A stretch of DNA of 64,000 bases from assembly GCA_011317545.1 (NCBI GenBank), contig WUJK01000004.1, forward strand, positions 1,922,001 to 1,986,000, in the 5' to 3' direction. The DNA is from Coniella vitis (taxonomy: Eukaryota; Ascomycota; Sordariomycetes; Diaporthales; Schizoparmaceae). Of the stretch, positions 48,900 to 62,026 are shown in pieces. The notes beneath the pieces are model-generated. The model was not told the DNA's origin and did no database searches. It saw only the letters and a list, made by a program, of their open reading frames with translations. Numbering within the stretch: position 1 is the stretch's first letter; every line of letters begins with the position of its first letter. The position numbers and the translations under genes were made by a program.

Positions 48900-50599
48900 G
48901 CTGGAGGACCAGTACCTCCGTGGATACTGGCTGCTTTCGACCTGTGAAGACTTGGTGATTAGCGAATTCAGGATGGACTTGACTTACACGTTCAATTCGA
49001 GCGGCTCGAGGTGACTTGTACCATTTGCCAGGGACTTTGGAGAAGAGTGTCAAGGCTGGAGCCTGTTGTCCTGGAAGTGATGTGAAGATGTGGAAGAGGT
49101 TTGTGGATTATATCTTATAGTAACCTGTGCCCGCTTTTTCTCATGTGAAGGTGTCTCGTTTGGAAACCGGTGAATGGGTCGGTGTCAAGGAATAAGCACT
49201 TGGTAGTCTTAAACCGGACAATGTCCACAATGAAACCCTGTATAGAGCCTTTGTAGCCAAATTCTGACAAGGCTATTGATCCTGTCTTTGTTGTAATCAA
49301 GACGGCTCCAGGCGCAGCCATCACGTTGTAAAAAGGCTAGGACTAGGAATAGCCCCAGCCTTTTTGAGACAAAGACGGATTGACCAACTCTAAACAGGCT
49401 GAGACGATATAGACTGGACATGGTAGATGAGTTTTGTTCAGATCAAATTGGCCATTTGATTGCCAAATGTCTCTCTCGGCATGAGCAACATGCGAGAGTT
49501 TCATCAAGTGCAGGTCTCTCTAGTCACTGGGATGCATCATTGGTAATATTATTCTCCAACACTTCATATAGCATGGATTGGCAAGATCTGGTTCGAATGC
49601 GGTTTGGTATTTGTAGGAAGTCATCTGTTTTCTCATTGTAAACGAGCAAATGAATCTTATTGTGATACAATAACTGACCGACAGGATTCCTTTGTAAGGC
49701 ATACAGACGACATAATTGGGATTAGGGTCGTAAAGTATGCACGATCAATAGCATCGATATCGACTGAAGCGACTCACATTACGATCAAAGGATACAAGGA
49801 CGGAGAGTTTCCTACCGTTGAGAATAATTTCCTTATAGTCTTCAGTCGTGATCTAAGTATTGTTTGACATAATAGGGTAGTCCTTTATCATCACTTACGA
49901 TGATCAATATTGCTTGACAACGCACGAAGGCTTACAAAGATAATACTGCCCCATCCTGCTAATATGCAAAATCACAGATACTTCACAAATCCGGGATTCA
50001 GGCAAGGATCATTACATCCAACTTTCAAGTGGTGAGCGTTCTAGAAGGGGCAAGCCACGTATACAAGGCATATGCTAGTAGTTCCAGAAAATTAACCGTA
50101 CGGTTCTCAATTTTGTTAAATCCAGGCAAACAATAACTAATCTTCATAGCAAGAGAATATCGATAATCTCTGCAATGAATTAGCCCTTGATAGATAACGA
50201 CATACATCTAATCTCTTCTATCCGTATAAGCTAAAGTAAATGGTCGGAGCCTACCTATCCCCATTACGATCCCCAATTCCTATATAAATCATCAAATATC
50301 CGCGCTAGATCGATCGTCGAGAGCCTTTCCGTTCCTTACACGGCCTGTTTGTACTGCTTGCGCAATTCCTCTATAAGAACACAACCCAAGAGTCGATCTT
50401 TTAAAGACTCTCCGGGACAGAGCTTATAAAAGAGAACTTGTAAATAAACTCGTTTATAAGTACTATAGCCTTACTAGTGCGAAAAAGAAATAACGAAGAA
50501 ACCCTACTTCTAAGAGGCCCTATATAAAAGATAGCGGCGAGGGTAGTGTAGTTGAACTACTAATTGTTAGAACACAGAGTCTCCAATGACCCGGCTAAT
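48900..50599. other. Gene-poor region
   Basis: 1.7 kb, AT-rich in places. About 50340-50540 has partial RIP-like composition. Several short frames on both strands show no domain motif. The 5' flank of the DUF1810 gene is at the left end. Confidence 0.4.
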
Positions 50600-51425
50600 A
50601 ATCGATACTTTCCGTTCCAACCTCTGGTCCGGGGCTTTCATTATAGATCTCGCCAATGAGCGCCGTTATTGGACCTTTTGAATGGTTTTAGATATTTACA
50701 ATTGCTATTTATAATGTCTTGCAATTCGTTGTAAATGCCCAAAGATATGCTCAATACTACCCCCTTGGATATCCTCATCAACACCCCGTTTAGATCCGAA
50801 ATGCTGATAATGGCCTCGCCTCCAGAACACGTTGGCGAAGGCTTCATTCAACTTGATGATAATCCTTGTGATCAGCTTTAACTCTGGCTACTGTCGTAGA
50901 GAGGTTTTCGCCGGCGTAGTATCCATTCAAGGCGCTCTTGGTAGTATCCCGCATACATAAGGCGATCCTGACAGATATTAGCGTAGAGCTCCTTCATCAA
51001 CTCCGAGGTTCTTCAATAGTCTCCAAATTCGTTATAGATTCGCGCCTACACTTGTCTGTCTCGCCTTGTGATATCCATAAGAAGCTCTCGTAACCTGGAC
51101 TGCAAAAAAGGAATGCCGCAACGGTCGGCGGCTAATGACCAATGGGGTTTACCGTGAAGAACACTCGTTCGGCAGCGAGATCCTCGGCTGTGGTCGAGTC
51201 TCCATCGTCCGCGCTCCGAATTTTGACAACAAAGAAACCCAATTTCAATTGTTTTGCCTGCCCAAGACAAGATGCGTACTAGTAACTTGAGTGGCTTTCT
51301 AGATGACAAGATCTGGTTTTGTCAGAACGTCCATTGTACGAATCCCAACAGGATCAGCTTCCTCGGCGAAGTTTGAGGATTTCTTGAGTTGCAATATCGA
51401 CGTTGCAGAGACAGAAGTGGTGCAA
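50600..51425 (-). pseudogene. Dynamin-family GTPase pseudogene fragment
   Basis: On the minus strand, pieces of a dynamin-like large GTPase occur in correct order but in shifting frames. At about 51400-51300 are NVDIATQEILKL and, one frame over, AEEADPVGIRTMDVLTKPDL, which carries the TKPD G4 nucleotide-binding motif. At about 51250-51150 is GFFVVKIRSADDGDST, then FFTVNP. In another frame are HWSLAADRCGIPFLQSRLR then ELLMDITRR. At 50900-50620 are TKSALNGYYAGEN and LNEAFANVFWRRGHYQHF. At least three frameshifts and several stops separate them. The G1 P-loop part was not found upstream. Members of this family drive membrane remodelling; this copy cannot encode a working protein. Confidence 0.78.
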
Positions 51426-52695
51426 CATTTTGTCACTCATATTGTCAGAGGATACTATATAAGCCCAGAACACATGTGTACCTACACAATGGAGTGGGTC
51501 ATGTTCATCTTTTTAGACTTGTGGCCGAACGGATAGTTCTGACACATATCGCCATCGGCAACGAAGTCTTACTACGCGAAGCCAATGGTAAAGAGAGCAC
51601 CCATATCTAATCTAAAGGAAATCCTTTAAAAAGTTCATCTTTTAAAGAATAACAAAAGGTCGAGCAGCTGCTACATCTCTTCATTCACTTTCTTTCTAAC
51701 CATTTAAGAATCTTGACTTTGTCGATCCGTCACAGTCTTGCTTACCTCATGGGTCAAATTGAGCGAAACTAATATTGAGAGGCAAAGTTGCATACCTCTA
51801 CATTGTGAATAAAATACATATACTCGCCCTTCTTTTCCTTCCAAAAGTAGTGTATGATGGCTCTTGATAAGATCAATGCACTATTATATTGTTCAGGCAT
51901 CCGTATAATACCATCGGTATATAATTGTATCACTAAAGAAAACGTGAGACTCAGATATCGCAATATTGTTCTCCACTAGGAAATGGCTACACAATATACT
52001 ATGTATCGTCGAATCATGAAATAATGGTCGATCTACGAAACCCATTTCTCTCTCTAATAAACTCTCCACATGCATGTAATGATGTTTTGTCCAGCAGGCT
52101 TATATGCGAATTCCTATTATGAAAGCACCAAAGATTTAATATTTCTTTTATACTAAATCCTTGCCGTTGACCTTGTGCTAGGAGTACGCAAGTGGAGAAG
52201 TATACCAAGTATAGCCTTGTCGGCGTTTCTCAACCTCCGTCCCCCCAAAAGTCTGCTTATTGCTCCGCCTCCCAATGATCCTCTAAGCCCTCTTTGGGCA
52301 GACTGCGCATTCACACGCCGGCGATAGGAACGCATGAACGGACCGAGTCACCATGTTACACCACAGAATGATTGGCCGTTCGAGAGGAGAGGAGGATTGG
52401 CTTTTGGACCTTTGGCAGGCTTCCTCTCGAGTCTGTTTCTCGGTCCCGCCTTCAGGACAGGATTGCGTACGTCGGCTTCAATGCGTGGATCACAGCCTGA
52501 AATAGGCACAACATCTTCTTGTTGAATGATGTGTTTCGTCTCTGATCAAGTTACTAGCTAGCATTGGCCGGCCACCGCCATCGGCCACCCACTCGCATCG
52601 CCAAAGGGCCATCAGTCCACCCCTCGAAACCGGCTCGCTGTCGGAGAATCCGACTGCCGAAGTTGACAGATAGGCTTGAATGTATCGCGTTGAGG

Positions 52696-52726
<31 letters not shown>

Positions 52727-52859
52727 CCAAGTAGTAACCAATGACCATCACATTCTTGTTCAACGAGCCTTTTGCTATTATCTCACTCTTCGGGAGAACC
52801 CTCACTCACGACAGCCATACATCTTCACATCACACACATTCCACCCATTAAAACACACC
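51426..52859. other. Gene-poor region upstream of sulfatase
   Basis: 1.4 kb without a supported gene. It contains a (TA)n microsatellite at 52696-52723, about 140 bp before the sulfatase start codon. Confidence 0.4.
52696..52723. repeat. (TA)n microsatellite
   Basis: About 14 TA dinucleotides in a row in the sulfatase promoter region. Length polymorphism is likely. Confidence 0.95.
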
Positions 52860-54902
52860 ATGTCTTGCTCCCCAAACACCGCCCCCAAGAAACCCAACTT
52901 CCTCATCGTCGTGGCCGACGACCTCGGCTTCAGCGACACAGGCCCCTACGGCAGCGAGATCGCCACACCGACGCTCGACCGCCTCGCGCGCGAAGGCCTC
53001 ACCATGACGGGCTTCCACACCGCGTCCGCCTGCTCGCCCACGCGCGCCATGTTGCTCTCGGGCACCGACAACCATATTGCCGGACTGGGCCAGATGGCCG
53101 AGTTCATGTTTGCCACGGGCGCCAAGTACTGGGGCCAGCCGGGCTATGAAGGGTATTTGAACTGGAGGGTCGCTGCGTTGCCTGAGATATTGCAGGATAA
53201 TGGCTACCATACTATTATGTCGGGGAAATGGTGTGTTGAACCCTTTATATTTCCTTTCTTATTTGCGCACTTGGTCACATGGTTCCTCCTGTTGATGAGA
53301 AACAAACTGTATCCCATAAGAATTCTATAATCGTACTCCTCAAAGTGGCCCATATTGCAAAGAGGGTATCATAATAATGATAACAACAACAACAACAACA
53401 ACAACAACCACTAACAAAACCAAAACCAAACCCAAAAATCAAGGCACCTCGGCCTCAAACAAGAACTCGCCCCGCACGCCCGCGGCTTCGATAAATCCTT
53501 CGTCTACCTCCCCGGCGCCGGGAACCACTACAACAACGAGCCCCAGCTCGACACCCTCTCGTCCTCGTTTGTCATCCCGGCCTTGCGCTCCGACAACCTC
53601 TGGATGCGCGACGGCGACATTCTCGACCGCAAGAACGAAGAGCACATCCCCAAGGACTTTTACTCGACGACCAGCTTCACCACCGAACTGCTCACGTACC
53701 TCCAGCAACGCAGCAACACTTCTTCTCCAGCCGGTGGCGGCGCAGCGGCGGGCGAGCAGCAAGACGGCGCCAAGAACCAAGGCGAATCATCATCACAGGC
53801 TCAGCAAGACAGCAATGACAATGATGACGACAACAACAACAACAACGACAACAACAAGAAACCCTTCTTTGCCTACCTTGCCTACACAGCGCCCCACTGG
53901 CCCCTCCAGGCGCCCCGCGCAACAATAGACAAATACACGGGCCTCTACAACGAGGGTCCCCACGCGCTCCGCCAGCAACGTCTCGACGCCCTCATCGCAC
54001 GCGGCCTCGTCCCCGCCGACGTCGAGCCCGCCCCGATGGTCGGCGACGAGACCCTGGCGCCTTGGTCCTCTCTCGCGGAGGAAGAGCAGGCCCTCTCGGC
54101 ACGACGCATGGAAACCTACGCCGCCATGGTCGACCTCATTGACCAGAACCTCGCCCGCGTGGTCGACTACCTCGAGGAGACGGGCGAGCTGGACAACACG
54201 TTTATCCTCTTCATGTCGGACAATGGCGCCGAGGGCAAGCTCCTCGAGGCGTTGCCCGTGAGTCGCGGCATGCCGCTGGCCAAGATTGTCGAGCAGTACT
54301 ATGACAATTCCATGGACAATATCGGCAACGCCGACTCCTTCGTCTGGTATGGACCCCAGTGGGCGTGCGCTGCGACGGCGCCGTCCAAGGGCTTCAAGAC
54401 CATGGTCACGGAGGGTGGCATCCGGTGTCCGTGTATCGTGCGCTATCCCGGCTTTGGCGCCTCAAGCGGTAAAGTAACCCATGATTTTACCACTGTCATG
54501 GATATCCTGCCCACCGTTCTTGAGATGGCTGGCGTGCCGCACCCGGGCACACATTTCCGCGGCCGTGAGGTGGTGCTCCCCCGCGGCCGCTCGTGGAAGG
54601 CCTGGCTGGAAAGCGGCGCGCAAGGCACAGTACATGAGAATGGCACTCAGGATGTCATGGGGTGGGAGCTATTTGGCCGGAGGGCAATTCGCAAGGGCAA
54701 TTGGAAGGCTGTGTTTGAGCCTGCGCCCAAGGGTACGGAGGAGTGGCAACTGTTCGACTTGTCCAAGGATGCCGGCGAAGTACATGATCTTGCGGAGCAG
54801 GAGCCCAAAGTGTTGGAGGATTTGCTGGTCGAGTGGGAGCGATATTTCACCGAGACGGGCATGTATGATCCTAGCGTCGAGGCAGCCAAGAGTAAGTGGT
54901 GA
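52860..54902 (+). CDS. Sulfatase (arylsulfatase-type), formylglycine-dependent
   Basis: Hydrolyses sulfate esters using a formylglycine made from the active-site Cys. Exon 1 52860-53230 and exon 2 53444-54902 (donor GTGTGT, acceptor CAAG) restore the second signature GYHTIMSGKWHLG and give 609 residues. The start has an ideal CACC-ATG context. Metal ligands DD (residues 20-21) precede the nucleophile motif CSPTR (Cys58). A later SDNGAEG supplies further metal ligands. There is no signal peptide, so it is probably cytosolic, as in many fungal sulfur-scavenging enzymes. A Ser/Gln/Asn/Asp-rich insert encoded by AAC/GAC triplet runs (about 53720-53850) interrupts the domain and is atypical. The intron contains an (AAC)n tract at 53380-53409. 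Confidence 0.92.
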
Positions 54903-55514
54903 GACTGGGCCGATGCGAAAGCTCTTTTTTGCGCTCAGGATCTGCACAATACTCGATATGTCAGGTCTCTCTGCCTTTCTTGAGGGTAGAGGAAAGCCTC
55001 GAAATAATGCAAGCAGGATATCGGCACGATGAATTTGACACAGCAAGACAATCTAATAGCAAGCCTCACAACACGCAGCTGAAAACATGATAGTCGTAAA
55101 TTCGTAAATATCCTAACGTTGCCTCTGTACGCAAACGCCCATCCACCACCAAAGTGCATCAAAATCCTCGTCTCCATGCTCGTGCTCCATCATCTTGCAG
55201 TGACATGATAGGACATGAACTTTTCATCATAAATTTCGTAAAATGTCCAAAAACAAATATGCAGTGTATACGCACAACATTCTGTGGCATAAGAAGGAAA
55301 GGAAAAAGCAGACAATTGGGAAAATCACATAGTCTCTCCATCTCCAAATAAAATGACAAGCTTCAATCAACTCAGCAACGTTCGAGATCCTTTCGGCGTG
55401 CAGTCGTTCGACGCAGTCGTTCTTGCGGAAATCCGCCCATCTGGGATGATTGCGACTCGATTGGCAGTATGCAGGGGATCACCACGATCCACGTTTGCGT
55501 TCGTGGCGATTTGG
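54903..55514. other. Convergent 3' intergenic region
   Basis: 612 bp between the end of the sulfatase gene and the end of the minus-strand charged-protein gene. No gene was seen. Confidence 0.4.
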
Positions 55515-57533
55515 CTAGTATCGCCGATTACGGTCGTAGATGATTTCTCTTTCAACCACTCGTTCACGCTCGTCATCCCATCTCTCGCGACGCTCTCGAT
55601 GACGGCGCTCGCGCTCCATTTCCTCGCGTAGTTCACGCTCATACTGAATCTCTCGGATGCGCTCCTTTCTCCGGGCACGGAAGCGGTCGGAAAGCTCAAC
55701 CAGCTCAAGAACATCCTCCTAGATTGTTGTAGTGTCATTAGCAAACACGCGGTTATCGATCATGGGTGCGACGAAGCCGAAAGAGTCACCCACATATCTC
55801 AGGTACTGCATAATGTAAAAGAACAGTTCTGTCTCTTCATAATCGTAACCGAGTTCTTCAACAGCCTCCTTGACGACCAAGTCTTTTGTAATTTCGGTCC
55901 ACATATCTTTGGGCTTGGGCTTGGGCGCCGGAGCAGGTGGAGGGAGTGTAGGTCGCAGGCTGATACGCCGATCTGTGATTTTTTCAATCTCGACATCTCG
56001 CTCGCGGTCTTTGTCATAAATTTGCACACTGAGACGATCCCTTTCGCCACCGCGCGACTTTTCCAGGTCACGTTCCGAGATAATAGTGGTGTTGGAAGAC
56101 GACGGGGGTGGCGATGCAGGTGCAGCACCCTCGCGCTCTGCGATGAATTTGGCCTTGCGGGCGCCACTGTAGCGTTGCCATGTTACTTCGGCAGCACCGC
56201 CGCCGACACCATCCATCCGGACCCTTTCGGTGCCGGGCGGCACATCGACCAGTGTCCAGTCCTTGGTTCTGCCGTGCCAAGCTTCGCCCATCTGGCCGCG
56301 TGAATCAATACGTCCCATAATCATGTCAGCCTCATCATTGTAGTCGGGCGCGGCAGAATGGGCTCTGGGCCGGGAGTGAGAGCTTCGTCGCTCATGCTCA
56401 ATGTCGACCTTGAATTTGTCGCGACCTGACGAGATGATGACCTCATCCTCGTGGTAGTATCCCCGTTCGCACTCACGGGGCGGTTCCGGTCGTCGATGCT
56501 GTTCTCGCGACACCGAGCGAGGCCGCTGCGATCTCGAGCGTGTCCTTGTAATGTCGACCTCGGTTTCCCCGCCTCTATGGTAGATGTCGATGTCGGTTTC
56601 GCGTTTCTCAACCTTGCTACGAGGAGCAGGCGGGGGCGAAGGTGGGTGTGCAGGAACCAAGCCTTGGCTAGAGTTTAGCGACAAAAACCTGAGGTTTATG
56701 CGACTTCCACAAGACTTACCATGGTCAATATCCCTGTAATGTGTTATGACCTCTCGCTCAATGGTGGGAGCACGGATGACGGGCGGGGGAGATGGAGGAG
56801 GAGGCGAGGGACTGGGAGTAGGCACACGCTCGCGCTCGCGCTCAATGATCCTCAGTCGGCTCCTCTCGACATCAGGAGGCGGCAAGGGCTTTGGTGACGG
56901 AGACCTTTCCCTTTCGACAATGCGTGTGCGCACACGCTCGCGCTCGATAGGAGGCGCAAGCGGTGGAGGGCTCGGAGAGCGCTCGGGCCGCTCAATGAAG
57001 CGAGTTCCCAGCCGGACCCGGTCGAGTGCTGGTCCACGACTTGGGCTCCGAACGCGGTCCCGTTGACGATCGATGACTCTGATCTCTTCTCGCTCACGAA
57101 TTTCAGGCTGAGGCGGCGGAGGGGGTGGAGGGCCAGGGCTCATGCTTCGTGCCCTAGTTCTGGTGATGATGCGCTCTCTGACCTCGGGAGACGGCGACCG
57201 GGGACGCGGTCGTGCACGTTCAATAGTCTCAACATCACGCTGGCGCAAGACAAGCGGGCCAGCTTCGGAGCGGCGGCCGTCTTCGCGCATGAAAGCTGGG
57301 ACTCGTGATTCGACCTCGTCGCGTTCTCGCAAGACTACACTCGGGGCGCTGCGGCGAGGCATGGGCATGGGACCGGGACTGTGCGCACGCCTCTCTTCGC
57401 GGCGTTCATAGATAAACTCCTCGTCCGCGTGCGATGGAGGAGGGCCTCGTCTTGGAGGAGGACCTCTGCGCGGTGGCTCATCATCTTCATAGTAGACGTC
57501 CCGCTCTTCGTAGCGGCGATAGGTTTCGGGCAT
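55515..57533 (-). CDS. Arg/Pro/Glu-rich fungal protein with conserved C-terminal domain
   Basis: Function unknown. Exons are 57533-56720, 56662-55794 and 55718-55515, giving about 628 residues. The first ~380 residues are low-complexity with RERER, RSPSP and proline runs, like SR-type or scaffold proteins. An ordered C-terminal region follows (WHGRTKDWTLVDVPPGTERV, then AEVTWQRYSGARKAKF, then MWTEITKDLVVKEAVEELGY). It is completed across the last intron by EDVLELVELSDRFRARRKER and a basic coiled tail. The C-terminal module is widely conserved in ascomycetes (possibly a DUF-type family). The first intron (56719-56663) is 57 bp, in frame and stop-free, so its retention would only add 19 residues. 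Confidence 0.78.
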
Positions 57534-60500
57534 TGCGATTAGGTCAAGAATGCAAGGCTGTTGGACTTGGTTATGGCAAGTAGGCTCTGTACTAAAAGAA
57601 TAAAGGTTAGACAGCGAACTCGAGAGGGACAGGCAGTTGCGCGGGTGTGACAGATGTCATACGAACCACAAGATGCGTGTGACCCCAAAGCCGGGTTCGA
57701 GCCCGCAAATAAATGTCAGGTAACGAGGCTGTGTCTGACGTTCGCCGGAATGTGAATTTGGTTTCGAGGTTCGCCAGAAGCACACAAGTAACAGACAAAT
57801 GAGCGAAGAAGAGCAACAGGGTGCGACCGAGCAACGTCTAGCGCAATACCAAGCTGATATGACCAGCAAGAAAGGTGGCGGTGTCCAGGCGAGAAATGGC
57901 TGGCTGGCGTGGATCTTGTAATAGTGGCAAGGAGCCGGCTTAGGCTGGGGTCAGCCGTGGTTGGTGGTTTGCGGTGCTGAGGGCGTCAGGCCAAGGCGGG
58001 GTTGCGTCGCTAGGGTCGTAGTGGGAGATATGACGAAGACGGGATGGCAGGCCAGGGCGAGGAGCAGCAGGACAGCCGACACGACGACAGACTGGAAAGC
58101 AAAGAGACACCGACAAACAGAGAATGGCGGCAGCAACGTGGTGTAAAAGGCGCCAGTCCAACGTAAAGCAGAGGCAGCAGAGGCAGCAGAAGCAGCACAA
58201 TGCCAAGTTGGTAAAAATAAAATGAGGCAGCGCAGGAGTCGAGGAATCCCACGCTGAGCAGAGGGACAGAGCAGAGTCGCTGCTCTGTCGAGTCTGACGC
58301 CCAGCCGAGTCTTACTCACGGGGCCGGCGATCCTGGGACCTGGTCGACTGAACAAGGACCGCTCTCGATCCACTGCCTGATTGGGTTGCCTTTTTTGGAT
58401 CTGTTTTCTCCCTTCTCGTCTTTCTGGATGCCTCTCTTCTTTTTTTCCAGTCGCCTCGTCGTCGCCGGTTTAACGATGTTGTTCCCTAGGCGCTGGTTGG
58501 GCCGGCTGGCTCGTTCCACTTTTGGGGGCTGATGGAAAGTAGACGGGGGCCTGCCGTCCTTATGCTGGGGATTGAGGCTGAATGCTGCAGCCCAAACATT
58601 TAGATCGCGTTGAGAATCCTCAGGTTGAGCCACAGGGAGAGGTTGTTGGGCGAAGATCGAGGTTGAGAATTCGATGTGGCAGAGAAAAAAAACAGGAAGT
58701 GACGAAGGGGGGGGGGGAGGTGGAATTTGGATCTTGCTGGTGACTGGACATGGCAGGTACAGTCGTCATCCCACATAAATGAGTACCAGAGGCCTGTTTC
58801 TGCAGCGAAAGAACCAGAGTGCTGCTGCAGCGCTACTGCTCGTACCCACAGCACTGCGACTCCCAGCCATCAACCACCCAAACCCACTATCGTGTTGGTG
58901 GAGAGAATGCACCTAGTCTCACTGACTGGATGACTGATACTCCAGTCCCCTGGCGGAGAGCACCGCGCCTGTTCCTGGATTTCTTCTCGGCGCCTTGCTT
59001 GTCAAAACCATGATTTGCATGGATCTTCCCCGCTACTTTGGCCATTCTCGAGCGGCAAAGGAAACTACGTGAGGACTTAGTATGTAGTTTACCATGTACT
59101 ATGTAGTATCCTCCACTGCCCACATCAGGCTGGCAGCTGATAGACCACTCCCACTTGCTACTGGACACTCGGAGAAGGCATCGGGCACTTGATCGTCCAG
59201 CTGGCTCAGGGTGGATGTGCACCAGACTGTCGATGGCGTCTTGGGACCCCTTTCCGCTAACAGACTGCAGGTCGCAGGTGCGTTATTCCTCTTCCTTCTT
59301 TCTCGTGCTTTTCCCAGCACGACAATGTTTCAAGTTGGCTCTGCGCGCATCGAAACCTTGAATCCTTTGCTACCTTGGCAGAGCGAAAGGAACACCGGGA
59401 GCTGACCCTGCGGGCCGCAACCATTGGCCCTGCCGGATCCGACGTCACGGTTTTATTTTAGGCCTGACACTGAGACGGCTTTCACATGCGCTTTCTCCAG
59501 TGGGGCCACAGCTATACATAGTATTTGTATACATAGTAGGATGACCCCGCCGTCATGTACCCGTCCTCCCATTCTCAGTCACAGCCTGTTCGCACGCTAG
59601 AAACATACTCATGGCACGGGGATTCTCCATTTCAGGACGGCGAGAGAGCTCGCGAAGACCAAGTATGACTCTGATTCACGATGCAGAACGCAGGCGAGGC
59701 CTGGCGCACCTCTCAATTAAGGGACACTCGCCAAGGTACAACAGGCAGGCACCAGAGGTCCAGACTTCGCGGGGCGCCATCCCCACTGAGCTCGCTGACG
59801 CAATCGTGCATTTCTGTTGCCCGACATGGTGCGTTTTGCTGTTGCTTGCGTGGCTGGGCAACCCTACGCTCTTTGAATTGACAAGAATGTTACTGTCATG
59901 GTATAGGCTACACACAAAGCCTCAAGGCGCGAGGAAACTGCTGCTCCCCGTTGAGGGCTTCGCAGACACATCGACTGCAGAGCTGTCGATTCGGAGGCTG
60001 GATCAAAGCGCACTGACTATGTACATGTGCATACATATAGTCAAAGATAAATTTTCCTCATCTCAAGACTGTCAAATATACAAGTCGTCGATATTGACTG
60101 GTTCGTGACGACATTCCGCTCATCATCCTATGCGCTTGGAGAATGGGCTGTTCTCTCCTTCAACACGAATCGCGAAAATGGAAGTTTGAGCTTGGATGGT
60201 GATGTTGCTCTGCTGTTGTACGTATGACTACATCGTTATGTCCGGGCATGAACTTAGCAAACGATACAGAAACATTTCCTGCCACCCCAAGCCGATCTCC
60301 TAGCCAATCTCGACCCAATGTGGCCACCAGCCCAATGCAAATACGTACGTGACAGGCTGCTGAAGAGCACAGATGATGCTGTCTAGTGGTGTTACACTGC
60401 ATTATTTTCGGCGTCACCGCCTGTCACATTGGAGCAAAAGGAAAATGCCTCAGCAGCCTGGTGCAAGCAGTGCAGTGCACCTTTGGCATGGCCTTTTTGA

Positions 60501-60655
60501 TTGTTTTCAAGTCATAAGCAAGAAGTAAGTCCAAAACGATATCCGAGGACTGGAGCCGCCTGGCTACTACTTTTGATTCCCATCAAGCAAACTTTTGGTC
60601 GTCTCCTGATTCGTGGCTGATTCCAATTCGTGGCTTATTTTTTGCGTTTTGCTCG

Positions 60656-60727
<72 letters not shown>

Positions 60728-62026
60728 AGACAGTTGCCACAAACAAGACAGGAACAGGAAGATCAGCAAACATACATGATATGGACCACCACTTGTCAGA
60801 TGCATACCGGATGGCTACTTACTGTTTGGAATGTGCTAGTCAGCGGCATCCTTTGGCAATCACCGTTCTGCCTGTTGCTAAGCCTTCAGCCCGTGAGGCA
60901 CGCGCACCAGTCTTCGGTGTGACTTCTTGATAGAGCGCCTGACTGAAGCAGATCAAAGGAACCAAATGGCAACAATGAACCGGTGAACTGGAGACGCGGA
61001 AGCCTGACGAACAGCTAGAAAGGCGCGCCCGCAGGGTCTGCACGGTCATATAGGCCTGTGCAGTTGCGTGAACGCGAGTGAGCAGGCCCCCAAACCTGTC
61101 CAGTGCCGCTGTTTGCGCCCTTGCTGCAACTCGCCCATTGAGGCTGTCAAGATGCTGCTGCTGCAAGAGGTTGACCGAGGCCGGACGGCCACCTGCATGC
61201 CTCTGCACGGTCCAAATCGAATCAACCAAGTCCAGGAAAAGAAAGAAAGAAGAAAAAGGAGTCAGGAAGGTGGTCGACCCCATCTATGTGATTCTGTACA
61301 GAGTACATAGTAGCAAGTATTCAAATCAAAAATACCTAGGTACACTATGTACTATGTAAGCGTGCCACAGCGAGAAAAGACTGGTGGGGCAGCCGGCACA
61401 AGAACGGCAGGTACGGGTGGGCCTAGCATTTACAGGCACTTGGGATCGCAAGGGGCCCTTGTATTTGAGGCTCTAACCCCCACTAAATCCAGTCGCGCCC
61501 CGCGCCTGGCTGCCTGTGCCTGGGCGTGGCCTGTTGTACGTACATAGTTGTGAATGGGAAGCTGCATAGTATTCTGTTCCTCGAAGGCGCGTTTGGCTTA
61601 ACGCGCCTGTTCTCCAAGTCGCATCCAGCCAAGTACGGTACGCACATCGACTCAAGCCGCTCACATTCGCAGCAAACATTTCCGCTTCTCAAACCACCCA
61701 CCACCCACCCCTCGACTAGGGTGCTCTTCCTTTTTCCCTGCCCGCGGCCAGCACTTCCCGTCGGGTTCCAGCAGCAGCACGCAGGCCCAGCCAATGTTTT
61801 GCCGTGGTTCCAACGCACTCTGCACGGCCATCACACCCACCTAGACAAGACACCACTCGGCAGCTGGCCGTCTGGCGCGCGTGAATTGACAGTGTCCAGC
61901 CCGGCCTGCCGTCGAACCGTTGTCTGCCTTAGCGACCTGCAGTAAGGCTGCCCTGGTGCCCTGCTGTCGGTACGACGCTGCAGTGTTTTTCCTCAAGACA
62001 TGGTGAGATCGCCCGGCTGGCTCACC
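57534..62026. other. Long intergenic region
   Basis: 4.5 kb between two divergently transcribed genes, with no supported coding gene. It includes a G-run at about 58708-58718, several TACATAGT-type motifs (59081-59111, 59514-59540, 61302-61360) and a TA/poly-T microsatellite at 60662-60723. The open frame at 59611-60108 has no recognisable domain and weak coding character. Leader exons of the flanking genes may lie within. Confidence 0.4.
60662..60723. repeat. (TA)n followed by poly-T
   Basis: About 16 TA units run directly into about 29 T. A length-variable microsatellite, possibly the tail of an old retroposed sequence. Confidence 0.95.

Noticed and set aside
57640..57715. tRNA-like B-box (GGTTCGAGCCC) near 57690
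   Set aside because: No matching A-box or acceptor stem at the right spacing; probably chance.
59611..60108. 165-codon plus-strand frame in the long intergenic region
   Set aside because: One hydrophobic stretch but no recognisable family or splice context; insufficient support.
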